In this document: one piece after another, positions 31,420 to 39,538 of the stretch
How positions within the stretch are numbered: position 1 is the first letter of the stretch
Layout of the letters: the number at the start of each line of letters is the position of its first letter
Assembly (NCBI GenBank): GCA_937973585.1
Contig: CALJKN010000220.1
Span: 1 to 55,035, forward strand
Length of the DNA stretch: 55,035 nt
Source: an uncultured Helicobacteraceae bacterium
GTDB lineage: Bacteria; Campylobacterota; Campylobacteria; Campylobacterales; UBA6016
Direction of reading: 5' to 3'
Made by a program: the position numbers and the translations under genes
The notes under the pieces: generated by a model
Databases searched by the model: none
What the model was told of the DNA's origin: nothing
The model's input: the letters and a program-made list of their open reading frames with translations, nothing else

Positions 31420-33741
31420 ATGTTTGAGAAGCTAAAATCCATTATCGGACTAGATATAAAAAACGAAAAATACGCCCTTGTAAAAGACGAAAAATTCGGT
31501 CTCATAAACGCCTCCAAAAAAGTAGACACATGGATAAGGAGCACATGCGGATATTGCGGCGTTGGGTGCGGGCTTTATATCGGGGTCAAAGACGGCAAAC
31601 CCGTACTAACCAAAGGGGATCCGTCTCACCCCGTATCGATGGGGACTCTGTGCCCAAAAGGTCTAACCGAACACGAGATAGTAAACGCAGAAAATAGAGT
31701 AGCCTATCCGATGGTGCGAAAAGACGGCAAACTCACAAGAGTCGGTTGGGATGAGGCGTACAGAGCGGCAAGCGACAAGTTCAAAGAGATTCAAGCAAAG
31801 CACGGAAACGGGGCTGTGGCGTGCATATCGACGGGGCAACTGTTGACCGAGGATTTTTACGCTTTGGGAAAATTTGTTCAGCTAGGGCTAAAAACCTCAA
31901 ACTACGACGGCAATACGACTCTGTGCATGGCCTCCGCCGTGATGGGGTACAAGCAGACTTTTGGGAGCGACGGCCCCCCTGCTAGTTATGAGGATTTCAG
32001 CTACGCCGATATGATAATGCTGATAGGGGCAAACATCGCCGACAACCACCCGATACTAAAGCTCCACATAGCAAAAAACGCAAAAATAAACGGGAAAAAA
32101 CCAAAAATCATAGTCGTAGACCCAAGACGCTCAAAAACCGCAAATATGGCGGATTTGTACGTCCCGATAAAACCTAGAACAGACTTAGCCCTCATAAACG
32201 GGCTATGCTATATCGTGATGGAGCAGGGGTGGGAGAACGAGGAGTTTATAAAGAATAGAACGAGTGGATATAGAGAGTTTAGAAAGTTTATCATGGATGG
32301 TTATCCGCCGCAAGAGGTCTCAAATATCACAGGGATAGAGGTAAAAACACTCTACGAGATAGCAAGGCTATATGCGGGGGCGGACAAGGCTCTAAGCGCA
32401 TGGACGATGGGGGTAAACCAAAGCTCCATCGGAACCGACACGGTAAGCGCAATATGCAATCTAGCCCTTATTACCGGCAATCTGGGTCGTGAGGGGGCGG
32501 CTCCTTTTTCTATCACGGGACAGTGCAATGCTATGGGGACTAGAGAGTTTGGGTTTACAAGCTCAATCCCAGGATATAGAAACTTTGCAGACCCAAAAGA
32601 TAGAGAGGAGTTTGCCTCTATCATCGGCGTATCGCCGGATGAGATTCCGCAAAAAAGGGGATATAGCTACCCGCAAATCATCGACGCAATAGATAGAGGA
32701 GAGATAAAAGCCCTTTGGGTTGTCGCCACAAATCCGCTTGTAAGCTTCCCAGATCAAAACAAAATCAGAGAGGCGTTTAAAAAGCTGGATATGCTAGTAG
32801 TCCAAGACGCTTTTGTCTCCGAGACCGTAGAGGTTGCCGACATAGTATTTGCGGCGGCTACGTGGAGCGAAAAAGAGGGGGTCTATACAAACTCCGAGAG
32901 GCGGTGCAACTACGCCAAAAAAGCGGTAGAGCCTATCGGGGAGGCAAAGAGCGACCTTCAAATCATAAGGGAGTTTAGCGGGTATTTCGGCGATTCTATG
33001 GATAGATTGTTCGGCTCTTTAGCCTCTAGTAGAGACGTTTTTGAAGAGATGAAGAGGGTTAGTCGCGGGAGGCTGTGTGATTATAGCGGGATGAGTTATG
33101 AGCTGATTGAGGAGCTTGGCGGTATCCAATGGCCTTGCAACGAGAGGTATCCGCACGGCAAAAAGAGGCTTTACGACGAGGGCTTCGCATGTCCTACGGA
33201 GGATGGACGGGCAAAGCTGTTGCCTCTTTCTTATAAGCCGCTTCCAGAATGCGAATCGGGCGATTTTCCGCTGATACTAAACACGGGGCGGACGGTGGAG
33301 CAGTGGCATACGAGGACAAAAACCAAAAATATTCGGCTGCTTACCGATTTGGCATCTGAGGCGTGGTGTGAGATAAATCCGAAAGATGCCGAAAAACTAA
33401 AAGTAAAAAGCGGAGATAGGATACGGATAGCCTCAAAAAGGGGGAGTGTCGATAATTTGTTGGTCAAAGTCACGGAGATTGTGGGGGAGGGGTGTGTGTT
33501 TGTCCCTTTTCATTTTGGTGAACAGCTGATAAACGCTCTGACAATAGGAGATTTCGACCCAAAATCTTTTGAGCCGAACTTTAAACAATGCGCCGTAAAT
33601 ATATATAGCGAAAGCCTAAAAGAGGGTATAGTACAAAAACAGAAAAAAATGGCCGGAGAGTTAGGGTTTTCGGCAATCAAATTGCAAAATCCTATTGAGA
33701 TGCTTGAGGGTGCCGCAATTACGAAAAAAGGGGAAGAGTGA
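31420..33741 (+). CDS. nasA: Molybdopterin nitrate reductase, assimilatory NasA/NarB type
   Basis: 773 residues. The N-terminal 4Fe-4S site is CGYCGVGC (43, 46, 50) plus Cys78 in TLCPKG. The GNTTLCMASAVMGYKQTFG segment puts the likely molybdenum ligand at Cys169, and SDGPPASYEDFSYADMIM is characteristic of NasA/NarB and NapA. The molybdopterin-binding C-terminal domain (about 620-740) starts at LILNTGRTVEQWHTRTKTKN. No twin-arginine signal is present, so it works in the cytoplasm, reducing nitrate to nitrite for nirA. It lacks the C-terminal extra FeS domain of some NasA proteins; electrons should come from the FeS/anchor fusion just upstream. Formate dehydrogenase is excluded by context and by the nitrate-type motif. 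Confidence 0.87.
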   Translation: MFEKLKSIIGLDIKNEKYALVKDEKFGLINASKKVDTWIRSTCGYCGVGCGLYIGVKDGKPVLTKGDPSHPVSMGTLCPKGLTEHEIVNAENRVAYPMVRKDGKLTRVGWDEAYRAASDKFKEIQAKHGNGAVACISTGQLLTEDFYALGKFVQLGLKTSNYDGNTTLCMASAVMGYKQTFGSDGPPASYEDFSYADMIMLIGANIADNHPILKLHIAKNAKINGKKPKIIVVDPRRSKTANMADLYVPIKPRTDLALINGLCYIVMEQGWENEEFIKNRTSGYREFRKFIMDGYPPQEVSNITGIEVKTLYEIARLYAGADKALSAWTMGVNQSSIGTDTVSAICNLALITGNLGREGAAPFSITGQCNAMGTREFGFTSSIPGYRNFADPKDREEFASIIGVSPDEIPQKRGYSYPQIIDAIDRGEIKALWVVATNPLVSFPDQNKIREAFKKLDMLVVQDAFVSETVEVADIVFAAATWSEKEGVYTNSERRCNYAKKAVEPIGEAKSDLQIIREFSGYFGDSMDRLFGSLASSRDVFEEMKRVSRGRLCDYSGMSYELIEELGGIQWPCNERYPHGKKRLYDEGFACPTEDGRAKLLPLSYKPLPECESGDFPLILNTGRTVEQWHTRTKTKNIRLLTDLASEAWCEINPKDAEKLKVKSGDRIRIASKRGSVDNLLVKVTEIVGEGCVFVPFHFGEQLINALTIGDFDPKSFEPNFKQCAVNIYSESLKEGIVQKQKKMAGELGFSAIKLQNPIEMLEGAAITKKGEE

Positions 33742-34169
33742 TGTTTTTATTTTCATCTGCCTGCGTCGATGCTATCAGGGTGATGACGTATATGACAAAA
33801 AAAAATGAGGGGTATGTAAGCGCCGATACCATCTCAAAAGATCTCGGAATTGTTTTGCCTTATCTGGCTAAAACGCTAAAAAAACTCTCCGATGCCGGAT
33901 TGCTAGAGTCCAAAAGGGGGGTCGGCGGCGGTGTGACTCTACCCAAAAGCCCTGAGTCTATCAAGCTTTTGGAGATTATTTTAGCGCTTGACGGTGAGAA
34001 GCCGTTTGATACCTGTATTATGGGGCTAGGGGAGTGCTCTGCCGAGACACCGTGTGCACTACATGAAAGGTGGGAGGCGCAGATGGCGGAATTTAGGGAG
34101 CTGCTTTTGGCCACAACCCTTGCCGAGGTGGATAGCGAGATAAAGCGGAAAAAGATTATTAAGCTCTAA
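33741..34169 (+). CDS. Rrf2-family regulator with three-cysteine cluster motif (nitrate locus)
   Basis: 142 residues from the ATG at 33741, which overlaps the nasA stop (TGATG). The winged helix spans about 1-75, with GVGGGVTLPKSPESI as the typical Rrf2 wing. The cysteines CIMGLGECSAETPC (CX6CX5C) suit a 2Fe-2S or 4Fe-4S cluster as in IscR, NsrR and RsrR. Being translationally coupled to nasA, it most likely controls this operon, perhaps by sensing NO, nitrite-derived stress or redox state. It meets the second Rrf2 gene tail to tail with four bases of overlap. Confidence 0.88.
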   Translation: MFLFSSACVDAIRVMTYMTKKNEGYVSADTISKDLGIVLPYLAKTLKKLSDAGLLESKRGVGGGVTLPKSPESIKLLEIILALDGEKPFDTCIMGLGECSAETPCALHERWEAQMAEFRELLLATTLAEVDSEIKRKKIIKL

Positions 34170-34588
34170 ATTCTTTTTATCTTATGCGCTTTTATATCTC
34201 TTGAGATATCCTCCAAAGACATTGCGGAGAATATCTCTATTAGTTCGTTTTTTCTTTTTATCCACTCTTCGTGCAGAGAGCAAATCCGTTCACAGTCGCA
34301 ATCACCAATACCGAGTATGCATCTGTCAAAATACTTGTCGCCGTCTACGGCTCTTATGATATCAATCACCTTGATTTCGCTCGGATCTTTTGCCAGTTTT
34401 ACTCCGCCGTCAATCCCCCGTTTAGCATCCACTAGCCCCGCCTTTGAGACTATTTGCATATTTTTTGAGAGAAAATGATAAGGGAGGTTTAGCTCTTTTG
34501 TGATATTTTTTACCTGTGTTATCCCTTTTTGTTCAGACATAAACACCATAGCCCTGATAACATCCTGACATGCCGACGACAAGACCAT
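34166..34588 (-). CDS. Second Rrf2-family regulator, tail to tail with the first
   Basis: 140 residues with the same fold: helix-turn-helix, wing KRGIDGGVKLAKDPSEI, then CILGIGDCDCERIC, again CX6CX5C with one additional cysteine. It is clearly a paralogue of the neighbour but diverged along its length. It overlaps the NUDIX gene upstream (TAATG), so it belongs to a two-gene minus-strand transcript. A role as partner or antagonist of the nitrate-locus regulator is an inference from position. HTH-only regulation without a cluster is less likely because the cysteine spacing is preserved. Confidence 0.88.
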   Translation of the reverse strand: MVLSSACQDVIRAMVFMSEQKGITQVKNITKELNLPYHFLSKNMQIVSKAGLVDAKRGIDGGVKLAKDPSEIKVIDIIRAVDGDKYFDRCILGIGDCDCERICSLHEEWIKRKNELIEIFSAMSLEDISRDIKAHKIKRI

Positions 34589-35163
34589 TATCTATCTCCT
34601 TTCGTATGAAACCACCAGTAAAATGCAAGCCCCAACCCCGGAGTTTTCGGCTTTTTGCTATCTAAAACAAACTCCTTTGCCTCTTTCGTCGGCAAATACA
34701 CAAGCTCAATATCCTCCGTATGGTCTCCACCGCCGCTATGAATCATCATGCTATCGTCTATCTCCGCATAAAAGAGGGTCTGATAGGAGCCGGAAAAACC
34801 GACGCAAGTATGGAAAGAGGTGATTAACTCGATTTTGGACGGCTCAACGCAAAAGCCGCACTCCTCATCTATCTCCTCGGCCGCCGTTTGTGTGAGTGAA
34901 ATTTCTTTGTCGCAGATTCCGGCGCAAAGCTCGTACGTATAGCTATCTTTGATAGTTTTTGCCTCGTTTAGGAGAATTGCCGGACGGAATTGTTTTACTA
35001 ACAAAAATGAATCTTTTGTCGTATGATACAAAAGCACCGCCACGCTATCAAAACTCTTTACCGCCTCCCATGTTCTTTCCTCGCCGTTTTTGGTATACGA
35101 GATTGTGACCGGACGGACGTATTTTTGCTCTTTTTGGGGGTGAATTCGTATGTTATCTATCAT
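34588..35163 (-). CDS. NUDIX hydrolase, NUDT14/UDP-sugar diphosphatase-like
   Basis: 191 residues. The NUDIX box reads GICDKEISLTQTAAEEIDEE followed by CGF: the catalytic EE-x-G-hydrophobic end is intact, while the first part is one residue longer than the standard Gx5Ex7RE and the arginine is replaced. YTYELCAGICDK just before it is the signature of the NUDT14-like group, which splits UDP-glucose or ADP-ribose. It probably cleans up nucleotide sugars in the cytoplasm. It is cotranscribed with the second Rrf2 gene; a functional link is not evident. ADP-ribose pyrophosphatase is the alternative assignment. Confidence 0.85.
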   Translation of the reverse strand: MIDNIRIHPQKEQKYVRPVTISYTKNGEERTWEAVKSFDSVAVLLYHTTKDSFLLVKQFRPAILLNEAKTIKDSYTYELCAGICDKEISLTQTAAEEIDEECGFCVEPSKIELITSFHTCVGFSGSYQTLFYAEIDDSMMIHSGGGDHTEDIELVYLPTKEAKEFVLDSKKPKTPGLGLAFYWWFHTKGDR

Positions 35164-35297
35164 TTGTACTACTATTTTTCGTTTAATCGTACCAAAAATT
35201 TTATAACATTTTTAATGGTTATTTTTTAAAAGATACAAAATCGTCATAGCTACGCTAAGGAGATTCAAGTTTTAGGCAACGGTTACGGTAGTTGAGC

Positions 35298-35303
35298 TAT
35301 AGT
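35298..35303 (+). promoter_or_regulatory. Candidate -10 box before the DinD remnant and mntA
   Basis: TATAGT with no clear -35 box, in a 176-base gap after the divergent NUDIX gene. ATAGCT (just downstream of 35250) and AGCTAT (across this box) also form an inverted pair about 50 bases apart. Confidence 0.3.
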
Positions 35304-35339
35304 ATCATATTGACACCATTTGAAAAGTATATTAAGAGG

Positions 35340-35477
35340 ATGGCACGAGTGGAAAAATCTCTGATAATAAAACTTCATAAAAACTTTGAAGATGCGGCGC
35401 ACGACAACGATGGCGTGGAGTTTTGGTATGCAAGGGAGCTGATGGAGCTTTTTGAGTATGCCAATAGGAGGAAATAG
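35340..35477 (+). pseudogene. N-terminal remnant of DinD (BRO-N-like), truncated
   Basis: The frame (ATG 35340, or GTG 35349, which has AAGAGG at better spacing) encodes about 45 residues: KLHKNFEDAA, then GVEFWYARELMELFEYANRR and a stop. This matches the first 40-50 residues of DNA-damage-inducible protein D, where the same W-x-AR-L...L-Y segment continues as W/Y-R-x-F into a 280-residue protein. Here it stops exactly at that point. The last bases (AGGAGG) act as ribosome site for mntA. Most simply it is what remains of dinD after a deletion that brought in the toxin-antitoxin pair. A small functional DNA-binding protein retained as a leader cistron is possible but less likely. Confidence 0.6.
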
Positions 35478-35480
35478 CGG

Positions 35481-35795
35481 ATGAATGAAGCAATAAACTC
35501 AAAGCTTGCAGAGCTGAAAGATAGATATGCAAAAGAGGGTTTTGTCATAGTCGGTGTGAGTGGTAGCTACGCCAGAGGCGAAGAGGGCGAATCTAGCGAC
35601 ATAGACCTGCTCTACAAAATAGAAAATCCCGCAGAATTTTCACGCATATACGGCGGTTTTGGTGCATTTAGCAAAATATCAGAAATAAAAAATGAAATTA
35701 AAGTGGCTCTTGATAGAGAGATTGACCTAATAGCCATCAATGGATTAAATGAAATAGGCAAAAAATATATTATAGAGGATATGAGGTATGTCTGA
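35481..35795 (+). CDS. mntA: MntA-like nucleotidyltransferase antitoxin
   Basis: 104 residues. The MNT nucleotidyltransferase motif is complete: GSYARGEEGESSDIDL fits GSx10DxD exactly, and a third acidic residue is offered by the REIDLIAI strand. In the HepT-MntA system this enzyme AMPylates a tyrosine of HepT and so silences it. AGGAGG precedes the ATG at good spacing. The gene overlaps hepT by eight bases, typical for coupled antitoxin-toxin expression. Here the antitoxin comes first, the reverse of the Shewanella order. Confidence 0.9.
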   Translation: MNEAINSKLAELKDRYAKEGFVIVGVSGSYARGEEGESSDIDLLYKIENPAEFSRIYGGFGAFSKISEIKNEIKVALDREIDLIAINGLNEIGKKYIIEDMRYV

Positions 35796-36147
35796 AAAAA
35801 GCTATATCGCCAAAAGTGACTTTATGCTCAAGATGATAGCCAATATATATGCCGTGGTAGATAGGCACGGCGGTATAGTGGCGGCGTTAGATGACGAGAT
35901 AGAGGGGCGACCCGCAGTTTTGATGGCATTTTTACAAATAGGCGAGACGCTCAACAGGCTAGACGCTTTGGTACTGAGAGAGTGCGGGCTTGAGAGGGAT
36001 GCAAAAGGCTCCTATGATGTGCGAAACTTTATAGCGCATGATTATTTGGGTGTTGATTTGGGACTTGTGGAGGGGATAATAAGGGATTATTTACCGACGC
36101 TACAAGGCAAAATAGAGGCGTTACGGGACAAGTATACAAAAGCCTAA
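35788..36147 (+). CDS. hepT: HepT-like HEPN RNase toxin
   Basis: 119 residues, all helical, of the DUF86/HEPN family. The RNase motif RNFIAHDY fits RX4HXY exactly: arginine and histidine cut RNA and the tyrosine is the AMPylation target of MntA. The rest (MAFLQIGETLNRL) matches the HepT dimer helix. Its start lies inside mntA just after GAGGT. As a toxin it would cleave tRNA or mRNA when MntA is lost; as a pair it may also serve in phage defence. All catalytic residues are present, so the pair looks functional. Confidence 0.9.
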   Translation: MSEKSYIAKSDFMLKMIANIYAVVDRHGGIVAALDDEIEGRPAVLMAFLQIGETLNRLDALVLRECGLERDAKGSYDVRNFIAHDYLGVDLGLVEGIIRDYLPTLQGKIEALRDKYTKA

Positions 36148-36238
36148 TAGCTTTTGCACGACGTAAACATCAATGCCGATTTTGTTTTTTTAAACAATCA
36201 TTCGATTTAATTGCCGAAACAAAAATATGAGGGTAAAA

Positions 36239-36919
36239 ATGATAAAAAAAGTAGTATTAGGGGCAACTTTGACCGCAATGTCGGTATTTGGATTTGAGGT
36301 TGAAGATAAAAAGGTATTTTGGACAAAGACAGCCCCTAACGAGATGAGTGCCAGAATGACGTTTTCGGTATCCAGACCGTCTCAAATGGAGGCGAAAATG
36401 TCGCTTGATGCGCTACTCTCGGAGGCAAAAACAAAAACAACCGTTTGCAAGGGAGGGGAGTATTATATATTTCCGAAAAGCGAATACGATCAGGCGACAA
36501 AAACGGTATTAGTAAAAGGGTACGAGGGGAATATCGGATTTTCGTGCAGATTTACAAACGTCACTTTTTATGATGATTTTGTCAGGTATCTGGAGTCTAA
36601 AATCAAAAACCCGCAAACAGAGAAACTCTCTATGTACCCGATTAGCTGGGAGCTTACCGGAGAGCAAAGAGAGGCCGGAGTCGAAAAACTAAAATTCACG
36701 GCTCTGGATTACTCCTCTAAAAGGGCGGCCGAGCTATCCAGGGTTACAAAATCTATGTGTGAGCTAAAAAAAATAACATTCGGTAGTGAAGACAAGAGGC
36801 TTTTTAGAGTAGGGATGAAGGCTATGGCGGCCGAGTCTTCCGGTACGGAGTCCCCGATACCTGAGGCGGAGTATGTAAGTATCGACACCGATATGATATT
36901 TGATTGCAAACGACCGTAG
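36239..36919 (+). CDS. Exported SIMPL-like (DUF541) protein
   Basis: 226 residues from the ATG at 36239, chosen because GAGGG lies five bases upstream; the ATG at 36227 has no site. A Sec signal ends near VFGFE (about 1-18). The C-terminal half, SMCELKKITFGSED... and EYVSIDTDMIFDCK, resembles the SIMPL/DUF541 fold of periplasmic or outer-membrane-linked proteins. Three or four cysteines (in VCKGG, FSCRF, SMCEL, FDCKR) may form disulfides. Its function is unknown. It is followed without a gap by the NYN gene, so the two are cotranscribed, but one is exported and the other cytoplasmic. Confidence 0.65.
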   Translation: MIKKVVLGATLTAMSVFGFEVEDKKVFWTKTAPNEMSARMTFSVSRPSQMEAKMSLDALLSEAKTKTTVCKGGEYYIFPKSEYDQATKTVLVKGYEGNIGFSCRFTNVTFYDDFVRYLESKIKNPQTEKLSMYPISWELTGEQREAGVEKLKFTALDYSSKRAAELSRVTKSMCELKKITFGSEDKRLFRVGMKAMAAESSGTESPIPEAEYVSIDTDMIFDCKRP

Positions 36920-37663
36920 ATGTCTGAGAAAAAAGAGAGTTACAAGCTAGCGGTACTGATAGATGCCGAAAACGCACAACCCTCTCTAACTCCCAATCTT
37001 CTATCGGAGATAGCAAAATACGGTGTCGCCAGCGTAAAACGGATATATGGAGACTGGACGGGGCCACAGCTCTCCGGATGGAAAGATATGCTCCTTACCC
37101 ATTCGATACAACCTATACAACAGTTTCGGTATACGACAGGCAAAAACGCCTCCGACAGCGCTATGATCATAGATGCTATGGATTTGCTGTATACAAAGAG
37201 GTTTGACGGGTTTTGTCTCGTCTCCTCCGATAGCGATTTTACGAGACTTGCAGCTAGAATCAGGGAGTCCGGTCTCGTCGTATACGGATTTGGAAAAAGG
37301 CAGACCCCAAAAGCGTTTGTGGCGGCGTGCGATAAGTTTATATATACCGAGATACTTCGAGATGAGACGTGGGCGGAGGCTCCGCAAGCTGAAAAACCGT
37401 CAAAAGAGAACCTAAAAGACGAAAAACTAAGGACGTTACTCTCGGTTGCGGTTGAGGATTCAGGCGACGAAAACGGTTGGGCGAATCTGGGTGCCGTAGG
37501 GAGCGAGATAAACAAATACTCACCTGATTTTGACCCTAGAAACTACGGATATAAAAAGTTAAGCGATTTGATGAAAGCTACGGGGCTTTTTGAGTTTGAG
37601 GAGAGGGAGCATAAAAACTCCCAAGCGAAAACCGTATACGCAAGGTTGAGGCACAAATACTAG
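36920..37663 (+). CDS. NYN-domain RNase with C-terminal LOTUS/OST-HTH domain
   Basis: 247 residues. The NYN (PIN-like) nuclease domain (1-150) carries acidic residues in AVLIDAENAQ, NASDSAMIIDAMDLLY and LVSSDSDFTRLAARIRE, the LabA/NYN pattern for a metal-dependent RNase. A linker of about 30 residues leads to a LOTUS/OST-HTH domain (about 175-247: LRTLLSVAVED...WANLGAVGSEINKY...YGYKKLSDLMKATGLFE), which binds RNA, notably G-rich or structured RNA. The bacterial family is common but of unknown target. It begins directly at the stop of the SIMPL gene. Its last four bases overlap the convergent M14-like gene. Confidence 0.88.
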   Translation: MSEKKESYKLAVLIDAENAQPSLTPNLLSEIAKYGVASVKRIYGDWTGPQLSGWKDMLLTHSIQPIQQFRYTTGKNASDSAMIIDAMDLLYTKRFDGFCLVSSDSDFTRLAARIRESGLVVYGFGKRQTPKAFVAACDKFIYTEILRDETWAEAPQAEKPSKENLKDEKLRTLLSVAVEDSGDENGWANLGAVGSEINKYSPDFDPRNYGYKKLSDLMKATGLFEFEEREHKNSQAKTVYARLRHKY

Positions 37664-38595
37664 GCTTTGGCTATCCTAAACGCTATTGAGCGCTCAAAAA
37701 TTAGCGGATAGTCGTATATGCAGGTGACTATCCCGTCGCACGGGGAGACTATTTTTTCCATTGTCCTCCCGTCTTGAGCGTTAGTGGTGTAAGAGAGAAC
37801 TTGCCCTTTTTTGACGACTGAGGCGGGTGATACTTTCGGGTCAAAAAGTCCGGCTTTGGAGGCTTTTAGAACCTCTATTTTATCCCTTGTAATGACATTT
37901 GAGCTATACCCCTCCGCAACTGCAAAATCTATGATGTTGTTTTTTGATAAAAATCTGGTGATGGCCTCAATGGTCAAAGCTCCGTTTTCATAGTCTATCT
38001 CCGAGCGTTTGCCGAAAACTATCGAAAATGTCTTTGTCCCCCAGAGTTTCCAGTTGTACTGGAGCGATACCGTATCGACCGGAGTTGTTGCTCTGTGGTG
38101 GATAAATCTGAAACCAAATTTTTTTGCCTCGCCTATGCTCTCTTCAAAAACATTGAACAGCTTGATGTACGGCAGACAGTAGGCTCTGTCTTTTCTATTT
38201 TCAAGGACTACCCCGTAGGTAAAACCTTGCAACGCCTCAAATAGTCTATGTGCAATCCTCTGTGTCGTCTCCCCTTTGTCGTATCCCGGAAACATCATAT
38301 CTATATCAGTTTTATCGAGCGGCCAGTATCTCTCGGCGATATTAAACGAATAGTTGTTGACGGAAGGGATTATCAGGATCTCTCCGGTTATAAAGTTCGG
38401 ATTTTCGGCCTCTTTTTGAGCCAAAAAATTGACAAGTGACGAGGCTACAAAAAGTTGCGATATAGCATCTCCATAGAGCGCTCCGACTATTGCTATAGAT
38501 GGCTTGCCTTCCTCTTTTTTACCGAATCTAAACCCTTTTACGACGAGCGGATTTCTGTTTGCGGAGCCTATCTCAAAAAGTATCTCCTCTCTCAT
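37660..38595 (-). CDS. AstE/AspA-like (M14) protein lacking its zinc site
   Basis: 311 residues, alignable with the next gene over its whole length, including the C-terminal barrel (VKKGQVLSYTTN...VSPCDGIVTCIYDYPLIFE). The zinc ligands of the paralogue are replaced: HGDE becomes YGDA (Tyr41, Ala44), the VDIHSS histidine becomes glutamate 130 in VVLENRK, and the catalytic VVEMG becomes IVFGK. It therefore cannot bind zinc in the usual way and is probably a regulatory or substrate-binding partner of the active enzyme. It overlaps the upstream M14 gene by ATGA and is the last gene of the five-gene cluster. A different activity cannot be excluded. Confidence 0.82.
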   Translation of the reverse strand: MREEILFEIGSANRNPLVVKGFRFGKKEEGKPSIAIVGALYGDAISQLFVASSLVNFLAQKEAENPNFITGEILIIPSVNNYSFNIAERYWPLDKTDIDMMFPGYDKGETTQRIAHRLFEALQGFTYGVVLENRKDRAYCLPYIKLFNVFEESIGEAKKFGFRFIHHRATTPVDTVSLQYNWKLWGTKTFSIVFGKRSEIDYENGALTIEAITRFLSKNNIIDFAVAEGYSSNVITRDKIEVLKASKAGLFDPKVSPASVVKKGQVLSYTTNAQDGRTMEKIVSPCDGIVTCIYDYPLIFERSIAFRIAKA

Positions 38596-39533
38596 TTTTG
38601 ACCCCCGAATATTCTAGCCAACAGTGAACCCTCATAGACTATCGGATACTCTCTGACGGTAAACAAAATCCCGCTTGACGGCGACAACACCTCTTGCAAT
38701 ACTTGCCCTTCCAACGGGTCGTATATATACCCTACTAGTTCACCCTCTTTTATCTGCTTTGAGTGCTCTTTTACCGGAACGAATATTCCGGCCGCATCGG
38801 CGTTGATATAGCTGACATCGCCGACCTCCGATGTCATCGGCTCCCTCAGTCCATCTACGGGAGCTATATCCAAAATCCCCTCTGATCTCATAAGATTCAA
38901 AAGCCCTTTTAGTAGGTTTTTGCCGTACTCCTCCGTAATCCTCATCCCGACCCCCATCTCAACAACGAGAGTTTTGCAGCCGTGTCCGTTCATGGCGTGG
39001 GCAAAAGTGCTCTCTAGCACCGTTACCGCATCGTGGATCCAGATGAAGTCTATATTTAGTAGTTTTGCCAACGGAACCAGAGTGTCGGCAAACTGACTGG
39101 CTATCCGAACTTGCGGTATCTCTCTTAAAAAGATGTTTGAGGAGTGTATATCGACCGCTATATCGCTCCCCTTTGCCGCCTCAACTATCCCGTCCGTTAC
39201 CTGAGATGGGAGAAAATCGTTTTTGGAGCCGGGAAATTGTCTGTTTAGGTCAACCTCGTAAAACGGAAAACCCCTCGTGATAGAGTCAAGCCCTAACGGA
39301 TTTGCCGCCGGATAAATATCAATAACTCCCCGTATTGCACCTTTGTTTTTTTGCAAAAAATCGTTTAGGAGGTAGCAGACGTATTGCCCCTCTAGCTCAT
39401 CACCGTGTATTCCGGTTACGATACTTATCCTCTTTAGCCCCTCCGCAGTTCCGGAGTTTGGGGTATATCTGTTTCTTTTTATGGAGAGTTTCTCCCCTAC
39501 CGGCAGATCTACCGAGTACACATCCTCTATCAT
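38592..39533 (-). CDS. AstE/AspA-family zinc deacylase/carboxypeptidase (M14)
   Basis: 313 residues from the ATG at 39533; the frame runs further upstream but only as an antisense shadow of the transglutaminase gene. Zinc ligands are H43 and E46 in GIHGDELEG and H130 in VDIHSS; the catalytic glutamate is in LVVEMG. The C-terminal barrel-sandwich domain (KEGELVGYIY...LSPSSGILFTV) is as in succinylglutamate desuccinylase/aspartoacylase. The family removes an acyl or amino-acid group from an amine. In this cluster it may trim what the ATP-grasp enzyme ligates. It starts six bases after the transglutaminase stop and overlaps the zinc-less paralogue. Confidence 0.88.
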   Translation of the reverse strand: MIEDVYSVDLPVGEKLSIKRNRYTPNSGTAEGLKRISIVTGIHGDELEGQYVCYLLNDFLQKNKGAIRGVIDIYPAANPLGLDSITRGFPFYEVDLNRQFPGSKNDFLPSQVTDGIVEAAKGSDIAVDIHSSNIFLREIPQVRIASQFADTLVPLAKLLNIDFIWIHDAVTVLESTFAHAMNGHGCKTLVVEMGVGMRITEEYGKNLLKGLLNLMRSEGILDIAPVDGLREPMTSEVGDVSYINADAAGIFVPVKEHSKQIKEGELVGYIYDPLEGQVLQEVLSPSSGILFTVREYPIVYEGSLLARIFGGQK

Positions 39534-39538
39534 AGCCT

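Noticed and set aside
35164..35339. CRISPR-like repeat or tRNA in the gap before the DinD remnant
   Set aside because: Only one short inverted pair (ATAGCT/AGCTAT) is present; no repeated unit, no cloverleaf and no CCA end.
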